This document shows, piece by piece, positions 52,572 through 61,717 of a DNA stretch of 64,000 nt. The stretch is taken from positions 1,550,001 through 1,614,000 of the forward strand of contig NZ_AP024590.1 in assembly GCF_018323985.1 (NCBI RefSeq), read 5' to 3'. Each line of letters starts with the position of its first letter. Positions within the stretch are counted from its first letter, which is position 1. The notes under the pieces are model-generated. The model was not told the DNA's origin. It made no database searches and was given only the letters and a program-made list of their open reading frames with translations. Made by a program: the position numbers and the translations under genes. This DNA is from Enterobacter kobei (GTDB taxonomy: Bacteria; Pseudomonadota; Gammaproteobacteria; Enterobacterales; Enterobacteriaceae).

Positions 52572-53371
52572 AGACGCGTATCAATGCGCTGACCATTGCC
52601 GGCACCGATCCCAGCGGCGGCGCGGGTATTCAGGCGGATCTGAAAACCTTTTCGGCGCTCGGGGCCTATGGCTGTTCGGTGATCACCGCGCTGGTGGCGC
52701 AAAATACCCGTGGCGTGCAGTCGGTGTACCGTATCGCGCCGGATTTTGTCGCCGCGCAGCTGGACTCGGTGTTCAGCGATGTACGCATCGACACCACGAA
52801 AATCGGCATGCTGGCGGAAACCGATATTGTGGAGGCCGTGGCTGAACGGTTGCGGCGCTATCAGGTGCAGAATGTGGTGCTGGATACGGTGATGCTCGCC
52901 AAAAGCGGCGATCCGCTGCTCTCGCCCGATGCCGTTGTCGCCCTGCGTGAACATCTGTTGCCGCAGGTGTCGCTCATCACCCCCAACCTGCCGGAGGCCG
53001 CCGCGCTGCTGGAGGCTCCCCATGCCCGCAATGAGCAGGAGATGCTGGAACAGGGCCGTGCCTTACTGGCACTTGGCTGTGAGGCGGTGCTGATGAAGGG
53101 CGGTCATCTGGAGAATGCCGAAAGTCCTGACTGGCTGTTTACCCGCGACGGGGCAACGCGCTTTACCGCGCCACGTATTCATACAAAAAATACTCACGGT
53201 ACCGGCTGCACCTTATCGGCAGCGCTGGCGGCGTTACGCCCCCGGCATCCCGACTGGGCCGCGACGGTGGCGCACGCCAAAGCGTGGCTCAGCGCGGCGC
53301 TGGCGCAGGCCGATACGCTGGAGGTGGGGGAGGGGATCGGGCCGGTGCATCATTTCCATGAGTGGTGGTAG
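52568..53371 (+). CDS. thiD: Hydroxymethylpyrimidine/phosphomethylpyrimidine kinase
   Basis: 267 residues. Successively phosphorylates HMP to HMP-PP for thiamine synthesis. N-terminus ALTIAGTDPSGGAGIQADLK binds HMP; the ribokinase anion hole is in HTKNTHGTGCTLSAALAAL. ATG overlaps the thiM stop by 4 nt, so it depends on thiM translation. It matches K-12 ThiD (266 aa). Confidence 0.96.
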   Translation: MKTRINALTIAGTDPSGGAGIQADLKTFSALGAYGCSVITALVAQNTRGVQSVYRIAPDFVAAQLDSVFSDVRIDTTKIGMLAETDIVEAVAERLRRYQVQNVVLDTVMLAKSGDPLLSPDAVVALREHLLPQVSLITPNLPEAAALLEAPHARNEQEMLEQGRALLALGCEAVLMKGGHLENAESPDWLFTRDGATRFTAPRIHTKNTHGTGCTLSAALAALRPRHPDWAATVAHAKAWLSAALAQADTLEVGEGIGPVHHFHEWW

Positions 53372-53406
53372 TATAACCACCGGACTTTTTTGCCAGGACA
53401 CCCGAA

Positions 53407-54153
53407 ATGGAACAAGCGCATATCCAGTTAATCGAACAGCTGAAAGAGCGGATTGCCGCAGCGGATAATATGCCGCTGTATCTGAAGTTTGCCGAGACGG
53501 TAAAAAACGCCGTGCGTAACGGGCTGCTGGCCCACGGCAATATTCTGCCGGGCGAGCGCGATTTCAGCGGATTAACGGGGATTTCGCGCATTACCGTGCG
53601 CAAGGCGATGCAAACGCTAGAAGATGAGGGCGTGGTGACGCGTTCGCGCGGTTATGGCACGCAAATCAATAACATCTTTGAATATTCCCTCAAGGAAGCG
53701 CGCGGGTTTTCCCAGCAGGTGGTGCTGCGCGGGAAGAAGCCGGATACCTTATGGGTGAACAAGCGTATCGTTGCCTGCCCGGCGGAGGTGGCGGAAAAAC
53801 TCGCCATCGACACCGACTCCGACGTGTTCCTGCTCAAGCGTATTCGTTATGCGGATGAAGACGCTGTCTCCATTGAGGAGTCATGGGTGCCTGCGCCGCT
53901 GATCAAGGATGTCGATGCCATTGGCGTGTCGCTGTACGACTATTTCCGCAGCCAGCGTATCTATCCGCAGCGCACGAAGTCGCGCGTCAGCGCCCGGATG
54001 CCGGACGCTGAATTTCAGACGCATATTCAGATGGAAAACACGGTGCCGGTTCTGGTGATAAGCCAGGTGGCTTTTGATCAACAAAACCGGCCCATTGAGT
54101 ACAGCATCAGTACCTGTCGCAGCGATTTATACGTCTTTGTATGTGAGGAGTAA
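53407..54153 (+). CDS. yegW: YegW, GntR/HutC-family regulator
   Basis: 248 residues, the K-12 length: GntR winged HTH (about 20-85, ERDFSGLTGISRITVRKAMQ) and a UTRA effector-binding domain (about 100-245). ATG follows AGGACACCCGAA. It is convergent with yegV, overlapping by 27 bp. It probably controls yegTUV, which matches the pairing in K-12, but the ligand is unknown. Confidence 0.92.
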   Translation: MEQAHIQLIEQLKERIAAADNMPLYLKFAETVKNAVRNGLLAHGNILPGERDFSGLTGISRITVRKAMQTLEDEGVVTRSRGYGTQINNIFEYSLKEARGFSQQVVLRGKKPDTLWVNKRIVACPAEVAEKLAIDTDSDVFLLKRIRYADEDAVSIEESWVPAPLIKDVDAIGVSLYDYFRSQRIYPQRTKSRVSARMPDAEFQTHIQMENTVPVLVISQVAFDQQNRPIEYSISTCRSDLYVFVCEE

Positions 54154-55086
54154 TTCTTCGCGCGTCGGTGCGCAGTCGCCGCCTCGCTTACTGACCACCA
54201 TTGCGGCAATGGCATTGCCCAGACAAACAGCGTCCGCCAGCGACAGGCCAGAGGATAACCCCGCCAGCACGCCGCCCGCATGGCTGTCACCCGCGCCTAT
54301 GGTGTCCACCATGGTCGCGGGGAAGGGCGGTACAAAGCCTTGCTCATCGCCATCATAGAACCAGGCCCCGTCGCGATCGTGACGAATAATCAGCGGTGCG
54401 CCGTACGCCTGCTGCCATGCTGGCCCTAAATGTTCAGGCTCCACGTCCAGCAGCTGTGCGGCGATTTCCGCTTCACGACGATTTAAGGTGACGATCGGTT
54501 TCAGCGCCAGAATGCGCGTCAGCAGTGTCGGATCGATATCTTCGATACGCGGTCCGAAATCGATATAAGGCGTGACGTCGTGCAGCGTTTCCAGCCAGTT
54601 GACCAGCACTTCGCCGCAGGCGGCGGCGAGCTGATAACCTGACAGCGAAAGCAGACTGCCCGGCGGCACGTGCAGCGGCGTCAGCCAGGACGTGGCCCAG
54701 CGGGTTTCGACGCCGGAAAAGGTCATAAAGGTGCGCTCGCCGTCCGGCTCCACCAGCGCCAGACACCAGCCGTTATCCCCGCCTTCGACCTTCAGCACGC
54801 TCTCCACACCGTGGGTTTTCAGCGCGTTGCTGACCATATCCGCCCAGACGCCGTGACCGACCGGCAGTACATTTTGCGAGATCATCCCCAGCCGGTGCAG
54901 GGCCACTGCAATGTTCAGCCCGCAGCCGCCGATGTTGACGCTCTGCTGTTTAAGCTCAATGTCACAGCCGCGAAACGGCAGCGAGTACGCGCTGGCGATC
55001 ACGTCGATCACCGCGCCGCCCAGTACCGTCACCGGACGTCGGGTTTCAAGCTGATGCAGAAGGTTGACGATATGGCCTGGTTTCAT
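54127..55086 (-). CDS. yegV: YegV, PfkB-family carbohydrate or nucleoside kinase
   Basis: 319 residues. PfkB motifs: GGAVIDVIASAYSLP and GGCGLNIAVALHRLG near the N-terminus, and the catalytic DTIGAGDSHAGGVLAGL near residue 258. K-12 YegV is 321 aa. It overlaps yegU by 4 nt and lies in the yegTUV operon, so its substrate is probably a nucleoside or sugar released by the ADP-ribosylglycohydrolase-family protein YegU or imported by YegT. Confidence 0.92.
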   Translation of the reverse strand: MKPGHIVNLLHQLETRRPVTVLGGAVIDVIASAYSLPFRGCDIELKQQSVNIGGCGLNIAVALHRLGMISQNVLPVGHGVWADMVSNALKTHGVESVLKVEGGDNGWCLALVEPDGERTFMTFSGVETRWATSWLTPLHVPPGSLLSLSGYQLAAACGEVLVNWLETLHDVTPYIDFGPRIEDIDPTLLTRILALKPIVTLNRREAEIAAQLLDVEPEHLGPAWQQAYGAPLIIRHDRDGAWFYDGDEQGFVPPFPATMVDTIGAGDSHAGGVLAGLSSGLSLADAVCLGNAIAAMVVSKRGGDCAPTREELLLTYKDV

Positions 55087-56087
55087 GCTTCCTCCCGCTC
55101 CTGACGATACGCCCGGAGCTTTTCACTGTAGTGCGTAAAATCGAGCTGATTGACGTCATCCAGCTGCTGCTTAAAGGCGGCATCGATGGCGGAGACACCG
55201 TGCAGTGCTCCGCAGATGGCGGTAGCCATCGCACCGATGGTATCCGTATCGCCGCCCAGATTCGCACACAGGATCGCACAGCGGTTCGGGTCAGTTTGTG
55301 CCAGCTCGACCATTGCAATGGCGGCGGGCACCGATTCAATGGTGCTGGTGCCGGTGCCCACCAGCTGATAAATCTGCTCGCTGGCAGACTCCACGCCATT
55401 CGCTTTACGTACCACCGTTAACGCCAGTTCGATACGGGCTGCCAGCGAGGCACTAAAGGTGGTGACGCGTTTTTCCTGCGCGCGGCGGGCAATGGCCGGC
55501 AGGGCATCGGCAATATCCTGCCACCGATCGCCGTCAATTGCGCGGGAAATCGCCCAGGCAATCACCACCGCGCCGGCAATCGCCAGATCGGACTTGTGGG
55601 TCGGGCTGGAAGCCAGCGCCACCTGATCGATAAACTCATCGAGCGAATGGGTTGGCAGCAGGCAGCCCAGCGGGGAGGCGCGCATCGCCGCCCCGTTGGT
55701 GACGCCGTTATTTTCCAGCTCGCTCACCGGGCGACCGTCGCGGATCGCCTTGAGGGCAATTTTCGAGGTCGGGCCGAGCACGTTCTTATTAAAGGCATCA
55801 AAATCTTCGGCCCAGCGCAGGATATGGCGACCAATAACCTCGGCGTCAATCTTGCCATCACACTCAAAAATGGCATCCGCGAGGCACAGGGCCATCGACG
55901 TATCATCGGTGAACTGGCCGCGATCAAAATAGCAGGCGGCGTTGTTTTCCGGCGGACCGGGCAGGAAACGGTCGATCCAGCCGAAATGCGCCTTCACCCG
56001 TGACCGGGGCCACAGCTCGGACGGCATCCCCATCGCGTCGCCTAAGGTCTGGCCGTATAACGCACCGAGAATACGTTCTGATTTCAT
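55083..56087 (-). CDS. yegU: YegU, ADP-ribosylglycohydrolase-family protein
   Basis: 334 residues as in K-12. ARH/DraG motifs: ILGALYGQTLGDAMGMPSE at the N-terminus, the metal-binding FTDDTSMALCLADAI and NLGGDTDTIGAMATA, both with intact Asp and Thr ligands. Family members remove ADP-ribose from proteins or nucleic acids or hydrolyse ribosides. The overlaps with yegV and yegT (4 nt each) suggest a pathway in which a ribosylated compound is imported, cleaved and phosphorylated. Confidence 0.93.
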   Translation of the reverse strand: MKSERILGALYGQTLGDAMGMPSELWPRSRVKAHFGWIDRFLPGPPENNAACYFDRGQFTDDTSMALCLADAIFECDGKIDAEVIGRHILRWAEDFDAFNKNVLGPTSKIALKAIRDGRPVSELENNGVTNGAAMRASPLGCLLPTHSLDEFIDQVALASSPTHKSDLAIAGAVVIAWAISRAIDGDRWQDIADALPAIARRAQEKRVTTFSASLAARIELALTVVRKANGVESASEQIYQLVGTGTSTIESVPAAIAMVELAQTDPNRCAILCANLGGDTDTIGAMATAICGALHGVSAIDAAFKQQLDDVNQLDFTHYSEKLRAYRQEREEA

Positions 56088-57373
56088 TTTACCTCTCCTT
56101 GTGGAACCTCTCCGCGGGTGGGCAGCGTGCCGTTGTCCACCGCAATTGCGGTAATTTCTTTATCCGATTCGCGGAAAAACAGCATAAACAGCACCGCGAT
56201 AATGGCGATCATAATGCCGCCAAATGCCCACATGCCTGCCCAGTCGAAGGTCAGACCGTTAACCGGCTCTTTGTAGGCATACATTTTTTCCATCAGCACG
56301 CCGCCAAGACGGTAGCCCAGCAGGCTGCCAAAGCCCTGACAGCAGAGGGTGATCAGACCCTGAGCCGCGGTGCGCATATGCACCGGGGATTTCTTGTCGA
56401 CATAGATATACGCGGTAACGTAGTAGAAGTCGTAGCTGACGCCGTGCAGCAGAATGCCGAGGAACAGCAGGCCATAGGTAAAGTAGTGATCCACCCCGCC
56501 GTAAACAAAGAATGCATAGCGAATGGCGGCGGTCAGTAAGCCCAGCAGCAGCACCTTTTTGATACCAAAGCGCTTAGTAAAGAACGGCAGCGCCAGCATA
56601 AAGAAGATTTCAGAGAACTGGCCGAGCGTCATCCAGCCGGTGGCGTTTTTCATGCCCACTTCGGTCAGATAACCGGTGGCGAAGATGTAATAGAACGCCA
56701 GCGGCATGGCAAACAGGAACGAGCAGAAGAAAAAGACGAGGAAGTTGCGATCGCGTAGCAGCACCAGCGCATCCAGCCCGAGCATGACTTTGAAATCCAG
56801 CTTGCCGGTGCTTTTCGGCGGCGTATTCGGCAGCATCAGGGCAAAGGCTCCGAGAACCACTGAGCTTGCGGCGGTGATCAGCAGCGGAATGTTGGTCGGC
56901 GAGATATCCGCATAGCCCAGCATTTCCGGCAGGAAGCCACAGGCCAGCCCGGAGGCGATCCAGCCAATGGTGCCCATCACGCGGATGCGCGGGAAGTCAG
57001 CCTCAACATCCTTCACATGCGCGAAAGCAATACTATTGGTCAGCGCAATGGTTGGCATATAGGTCAGGGAGTAGGCGAGCAACAGCGGGAAGAAATAGCG
57101 GAACTCCGTTTGTTGCGCGGCAAAGTAAATCAGGATCGCCCCGGCGAACATCAGGATCGCCAGCACTTTCTGCGCCGCAAAGAAGCGGTCAGTCAGCGAA
57201 CCGACGAGAATAGGCGACAGGATCGCGGCAATGGCGGTACAGGCATAGGACCAGCCAATCTCCCCGGCGGTGAAGCCACTTTTACTTAACCACAGCCACA
57301 GCGGGACAAACCACGCGCCCCAGATAAACCATTCCACAAACATCATGAACGACAGCTTAGCAGTTGTTTTCAT
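56084..57373 (-). CDS. yegT: YegT, nucleoside:proton symporter family
   Basis: 429 residues, about 12 helices, NupG/XapB-type nucleoside permease. Conserved N-terminus LSFMMFVEWFIWGAWFVPLW and DFYYVTAYIYVDKKSP. The ATG at 57373 matches the K-12 start; the frame stays open to 57568 across the fbaB promoter region. First gene of the yegTUV operon, divergent from fbaB. Confidence 0.94.
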   Translation of the reverse strand: MKTTAKLSFMMFVEWFIWGAWFVPLWLWLSKSGFTAGEIGWSYACTAIAAILSPILVGSLTDRFFAAQKVLAILMFAGAILIYFAAQQTEFRYFFPLLLAYSLTYMPTIALTNSIAFAHVKDVEADFPRIRVMGTIGWIASGLACGFLPEMLGYADISPTNIPLLITAASSVVLGAFALMLPNTPPKSTGKLDFKVMLGLDALVLLRDRNFLVFFFCSFLFAMPLAFYYIFATGYLTEVGMKNATGWMTLGQFSEIFFMLALPFFTKRFGIKKVLLLGLLTAAIRYAFFVYGGVDHYFTYGLLFLGILLHGVSYDFYYVTAYIYVDKKSPVHMRTAAQGLITLCCQGFGSLLGYRLGGVLMEKMYAYKEPVNGLTFDWAGMWAFGGIMIAIIAVLFMLFFRESDKEITAIAVDNGTLPTRGEVPQGEVK

Positions 57374-57585
57374 CGGTCTTCCTTCATGACTAACAGAGGG
57401 TACGGCATGACCATACCAGTAAATAATACCTTTCAGATACCTTTGTGCTGGATCTTTGATCAGCATAACATTTTTTTCACTTATGGATCGTGCCATCAGA
57501 TTGTGCTTAAAAAATGACACAAGGTGGCATTCCCGGAAGGTCAGTACCAGGCTTACTCTGCTTATCAACTTACGGGAGCATCGCT

Positions 57586-58638
57586 ATGACTGATATTACG
57601 CAATTGCTGGGCAAAGACGCCGACAGCCTGTTGCAACATCGTTGTATGACCATTCCGGCCGATCAGCTTTACCTTCCTGGACATGACTATGTGGACCGCG
57701 TGATGATGGATAACAACCGTCCGCCTGCGGTACTGCGTAACATGCAAACCCTCTATAACACCGGACGCCTCGCGGGCACTGGCTACTTATCTATCCTGCC
57801 GGTCGATCAGGGCGTGGAGCACTCCGCAGGCGCATCTTTTGCCGCCAATCCGCTCTATTTCGATCCGAAGAATATCGTTGAGCTGGCCATCGAGGCGGGC
57901 TGTAACTGCGTGGCGTCCACCTATGGCGTGCTGGCGTCTGTCTCCCGACGCTACGCGCACCGTATTCCGTTCCTGGTGAAAATTAACCACAACGAAACCC
58001 TGAGCTACCCGAATACCTATGACCAGACGCTGTATGCCAGCGTGGAACAGGCGTTTAACCTCGGTGCGGTAGCGGTCGGCGCAACAATCTATTTTGGTTC
58101 ACCGGAATCCCGTCGCCAGATTGAGGAGATCTCCGCTGCCTTTGAGCGCGCCCACGAACTGGGAATGGTGACCGTGCTGTGGGCGTATCTGCGCAACAGC
58201 GGCTTTAAAAAAGACGGCGTTGATTATCATGCTTCCGCCGATTTAACCGGCCAGGCAAACCATCTGGCGGCGACCATCGGCGCCGATATTGTGAAGCAGA
58301 AAATGGCGGAAAATAACGGCGGCTATAACGCGGTGAAATACGGCTATACCGACGAGCGGGTGTACACCAAACTGACCAGCGATAACCCTATCGATCTGGT
58401 GCGCTACCAGCTGGCGAACTGCTACATGGGCCGCGCCGGGCTGATTAACTCCGGCGGCGCGTCAGGCGGCGATACCGATCTGAGCGATGCGGTCCGCACG
58501 GCGGTGATCAACAAACGCGCGGGCGGAATGGGGCTGATCCTGGGCCGTAAGGCCTTTAAGAAATCCATGGCGGACGGCGTGAAGCTGATTAATGCCGTGC
58601 AGGATGTTTATCTCGACAGCAAGGTCACTATCGCCTGA
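57586..58638 (+). CDS. fbaB: Fructose-bisphosphate aldolase class I, DhnA type
   Basis: 350 residues, the K-12 length. Cleaves fructose 1,6-bisphosphate during gluconeogenic growth through a Schiff-base lysine, here probably the Lys in GADIVKQKMAEN. DhnA-family segments: SILPVDQGVEHSAGASFA and LVKINHNETLSYPN. The ATG at 57586 follows ACGGGAGCATCGCT. It is followed by a repeat-rich hairpin pair that may terminate transcription. Confidence 0.96.
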   Translation: MTDITQLLGKDADSLLQHRCMTIPADQLYLPGHDYVDRVMMDNNRPPAVLRNMQTLYNTGRLAGTGYLSILPVDQGVEHSAGASFAANPLYFDPKNIVELAIEAGCNCVASTYGVLASVSRRYAHRIPFLVKINHNETLSYPNTYDQTLYASVEQAFNLGAVAVGATIYFGSPESRRQIEEISAAFERAHELGMVTVLWAYLRNSGFKKDGVDYHASADLTGQANHLAATIGADIVKQKMAENNGGYNAVKYGYTDERVYTKLTSDNPIDLVRYQLANCYMGRAGLINSGGASGGDTDLSDAVRTAVINKRAGGMGLILGRKAFKKSMADGVKLINAVQDVYLDSKVTIA

Positions 58639-58649
58639 TAACCTGCCTC

Positions 58650-58714
58650 TCACCCCAGCCCTCTCCCACAGGGAGAGGGTGAAGGCGTACCGTCCCCTCT
58701 CCGCGGGAGAGGGG
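58650..58714. repeat. Tandem CCCTCTCC hairpins after fbaB
   Basis: Two palindromes, CCCTCTCCC-ACA-GGGAGAGGG (58659-58679) and CCCCTCTCC-GCG-GGAGAGGGG (58694-58714), separated by 14 nt. This type of intergenic repeat is widespread in enterobacteria and other proteobacteria. It may act as a terminator for fbaB. Confidence 0.75.
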
Positions 58715-58894
58715 AGATCCACTTCACACTTCCCCTGTTTTTTGTGGAAAACGTCACATCCCTTCGTGCACATGCACAACATTTAACGCCTTCTTAACGT
58801 AATTTGTCTGAGGCACTGGCTGTTTTTTCTGCATACATTGATTACTGAAACAGCTTTTCAAAAGCTTACTTCACCTCTGCCTCAAGGACTTGTC

Positions 58895-60049
58895 ATGAAA
58901 ATTGAATCCGTAAACGTCACCGTCTTTCAGTATCCCACGCGTCGGGTTTCCGATACCGCCGGGCATTCACACCCGGGGCCGGAAAGTCTGGCGAAAATGG
59001 CGATGCTGACCATCACCGCAGACGATGGCACCAAAGGGTATTCGTTCGCGCCGCCGGAAGTGGTGCGCCCCTTTGTGGTGAACACCTTTTTCCGCAAGGT
59101 GATGATTGGTCAGGACGCCTTTAACCGGGAGCGTATCTGGCAGGATCTGGCGCACTGGCAGCGCGGCAGCGCGCACCAGCTCACCGAGCGCGCCCTCTCT
59201 TTTGTGGAGCAGGCGCTGTGGGATCTGATGGGCCGCAAACTCAACATGCCGGTATACAAGCTGCTCGGCGGTTTTCGTGACAAAGTGCCTGCCTATGGCA
59301 GCACCATGTGCGGCGACGATCTGGAAGGCGGCCTCTCCACGCCGCAGGAGTATGCCGACTTCGCCGAAAAGCTGGTGGCGCGCGGTTATAAGGCCATCAA
59401 ACTGCACACCTGGATGCCGCCAGTCTCGTTTGCGCCGAACCCGAAAATGGACGTCAAAGCCTGCGCTGCCGTGCGCGAAGCAGTGGGGCCGGATATCGAT
59501 CTGATGATCGACGGCTACCACTGGTACAGCCGCAGCGAAGCGCTTTACATCGGTAAAGAACTGGAAAAACTCAACTTCGCCTGGTTCGAAGAGCCGATGG
59601 AAGAAGAGAGCATGGCCTCTTACGCCTGGCTGGCAGAAAACCTCTCCATTCCCGTTGTCGGGCCGGAAAGTCTCGGCGGTAAACACCACAGCCGTGCCGA
59701 CTGGGTGAAAGCGGGGGCCTGCGACATTCTGCGCGCCGGATCGAACGGCGTCGGCGGCATCTGGCCGACCATGAAAGTCGCCAGCCTCGCCGAATCCTTC
59801 GGCATGGAATGCGAAGTGCATGGCAATGGCGCGGCCAGTCTGGCGGTAGTAGGCGCGATCAAAAACTGCCGCTGGTACGAGCGCGGCCTGCTGCATCCGT
59901 TCCTTGATTACGACGTCCCCGCGGCGTATTTGCACAGCATTGTCGATCCGATGGATGAAGAGGGATTTGTTCATCTGCCACAAGGGCCAGGTCTGGGTGA
60001 AGACATTAATTTTGCGTATATCGAAGCCAATACCGTCAGCCATGACTGA
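58895..60049 (+). CDS. Enolase-superfamily acid-sugar dehydratase (mandelate racemase-like)
   Basis: 384 residues: N-terminal capping domain with KIESVNVTVFQYPTRR and a TIM barrel. Metal-binding acids appear in LMIDGYHWYS, FAWFEEPMEE and VVGPESLGG, and a C-terminal catalytic-type His in CEVHGNGAASLA. Strand 2 has IKLHTWMPP, so a KxH motif instead of the usual KxK. This places it in the acid-sugar dehydratase/racemase set of the family, but the substrate cannot be read. ATG at 58895 follows AAGGACTTGTC. It heads a gene set with a family-5 ABC importer. Confidence 0.83.
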   Translation: MKIESVNVTVFQYPTRRVSDTAGHSHPGPESLAKMAMLTITADDGTKGYSFAPPEVVRPFVVNTFFRKVMIGQDAFNRERIWQDLAHWQRGSAHQLTERALSFVEQALWDLMGRKLNMPVYKLLGGFRDKVPAYGSTMCGDDLEGGLSTPQEYADFAEKLVARGYKAIKLHTWMPPVSFAPNPKMDVKACAAVREAVGPDIDLMIDGYHWYSRSEALYIGKELEKLNFAWFEEPMEEESMASYAWLAENLSIPVVGPESLGGKHHSRADWVKAGACDILRAGSNGVGGIWPTMKVASLAESFGMECEVHGNGAASLAVVGAIKNCRWYERGLLHPFLDYDVPAAYLHSIVDPMDEEGFVHLPQGPGLGEDINFAYIEANTVSHD

Positions 60050-60085
60050 CCTATAAAAACTTCTTACCCTACAGGCGATATATAC

Positions 60086-61717
60086 ATGAAAAAAATCTCA
60101 CTGGCGGGAGCGTGCCTGCTGGCGCTTTCGCTGATGATGGGGAGCGGGGCGGCGATGGCAAAAACGCCCCCCGATCAGCTCATCATCGGCATGAATATGA
60201 ATAACCTGCTGAGCCTTGATCCGGCGGCGATGACCGGCAACGAGGTGGTGGGCATTGTGGTGAATCTTTATGATTCGCTGGTCGAGCTGGATCCTAATCA
60301 GCTGACCAACGTTAAACCGGCGCTGGCGGAGTCCTGGGACATCAGCCCCGACGGCAAAATGCTCACCTTCCATCTGCGCAAAAACGTCAAATTTCACTCC
60401 GGTAACCCGCTGACCGCCGACGACGTGGTGTGGTCGATGCGTCGCCTGCTGCACCTCAACCTGGCCCAGGCGTCGGTATGGAAATCCTACGGCTTCAGCA
60501 AGAAGAATATCGATGAGCAGGTGAGCGCGCCGGACGACTACACGGTGCAACTTCGTCTGCCAAAAGCTAACGATCCGCAACTGGTGATTTACTCCCTTGG
60601 CGCGCTTGGCAACCTCGGCGTGCTGGACCGCAAAACCGTGCAAAGTCACGAAGTGAATAACGACTGGGGCAACCGCTGGCTGACCACCAATGAAGCCGGT
60701 TCCGGGCCGTTTTCTCTGGAAACCTGGCAGGCCAAAGACGTACTGCGCATGAAGCGTAACCCGGATTACTGGCGCGAGGCGGCGAAGATGAACCGCGTGG
60801 TACTGCGCCACTTCCAGGAGTCGCAAACCCTGCGCCTGATGATCGCCAAAGGCGATCTGGATATCGCCAATAATATGGCGGTGTCGGACATCAACGCGCT
60901 GCGCAAAGATCCCGATGTGACCGTCGAAGCGGTGCAAAAGGGTACCGTTTATTACGTGGCGATGAGCATGAAAGAGCCGCACTTCGCCAATCCGAAAGTG
61001 CGCGAAGCGGTGCGTTATCTGGTGGATTATCAGGGCATTAATAAAGCGCTGATGCCGGGCTACGGCGTGCTGCACCAGCGGCCTATCAAAGCGGGAATGC
61101 CGTCCACGCTGCCGGACCCGGGCTATAAGCTCGACGTGCCGCGGGCGAAAAAGCTGCTGGCGGAAGCGGGCTATCCTGACGGCTTTAACACCACCCTGCG
61201 GGTGCTCGCCGACCAGCCGTTCCTGAATATCGCCATCGCCGTGCAATCCACGCTGATGCAGGCGGGCATTAACGCCAAAATCATCACCGGCACCGGCAAC
61301 CAGATTTACGGCGCGATGCGCGAGCGTAAGTTCGACATCCTTGTCGGACGCGGCGGCAGCGGTGTTGAGCCGCATCCACACTCCAGCCTGCGCGCGCTGG
61401 TCTACAACCCGGACAACAGCGATGAAGCGCGGCTGACCAACTTCCAGGGCTGGCGCACCGGCTTTTATGACAAACCGCTGAACGAGATGATCGATAATGC
61501 CCTGCTGGAGCGCGATCCGCAAAAGCAAAAAGCGGAGTACCAGGCCATTCAGACCCGTTACGACCAGCTTATTCCTGCCCTGATGCCCATTTCCCAGATG
61601 GTGGATTCGGTGGTGGTGCGTAATGAAGTCAAAAACTTCCAGTCGCATCCGTCTGCCACCACCCATCTGCGGGAAGTCTGGAAAGCCCCGTTGAAAAGCG
61701 AAGGAGAGAAAGGATGA
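60086..61717 (+). CDS. Family-5 (peptide/oligosaccharide-type) ABC substrate-binding protein
   Basis: 543 residues: signal peptide 1-25 (LLALSLMMGSGAAMA), then the SBP_bac_5 fold with LAESWDISPDGKMLTFHLRK and NPLTADDVVWSMRRLL. Members bind di- and oligopeptides, nickel, or sugars and their acids. Starts 36 nt after the dehydratase stop; its stop overlaps the permease gene by 4 nt. Codirectional with the dehydratase, so an acid-sugar or derivative is as plausible as a peptide. Confidence 0.87.
   Translation: MKKISLAGACLLALSLMMGSGAAMAKTPPDQLIIGMNMNNLLSLDPAAMTGNEVVGIVVNLYDSLVELDPNQLTNVKPALAESWDISPDGKMLTFHLRKNVKFHSGNPLTADDVVWSMRRLLHLNLAQASVWKSYGFSKKNIDEQVSAPDDYTVQLRLPKANDPQLVIYSLGALGNLGVLDRKTVQSHEVNNDWGNRWLTTNEAGSGPFSLETWQAKDVLRMKRNPDYWREAAKMNRVVLRHFQESQTLRLMIAKGDLDIANNMAVSDINALRKDPDVTVEAVQKGTVYYVAMSMKEPHFANPKVREAVRYLVDYQGINKALMPGYGVLHQRPIKAGMPSTLPDPGYKLDVPRAKKLLAEAGYPDGFNTTLRVLADQPFLNIAIAVQSTLMQAGINAKIITGTGNQIYGAMRERKFDILVGRGGSGVEPHPHSSLRALVYNPDNSDEARLTNFQGWRTGFYDKPLNEMIDNALLERDPQKQKAEYQAIQTRYDQLIPALMPISQMVDSVVVRNEVKNFQSHPSATTHLREVWKAPLKSEGEKG

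Noticed and set aside
58650..58714. Tandem hairpins as a CRISPR repeat pair
   Set aside because: They are palindromic, only two, of different sequence, and have no regular spacer pattern.
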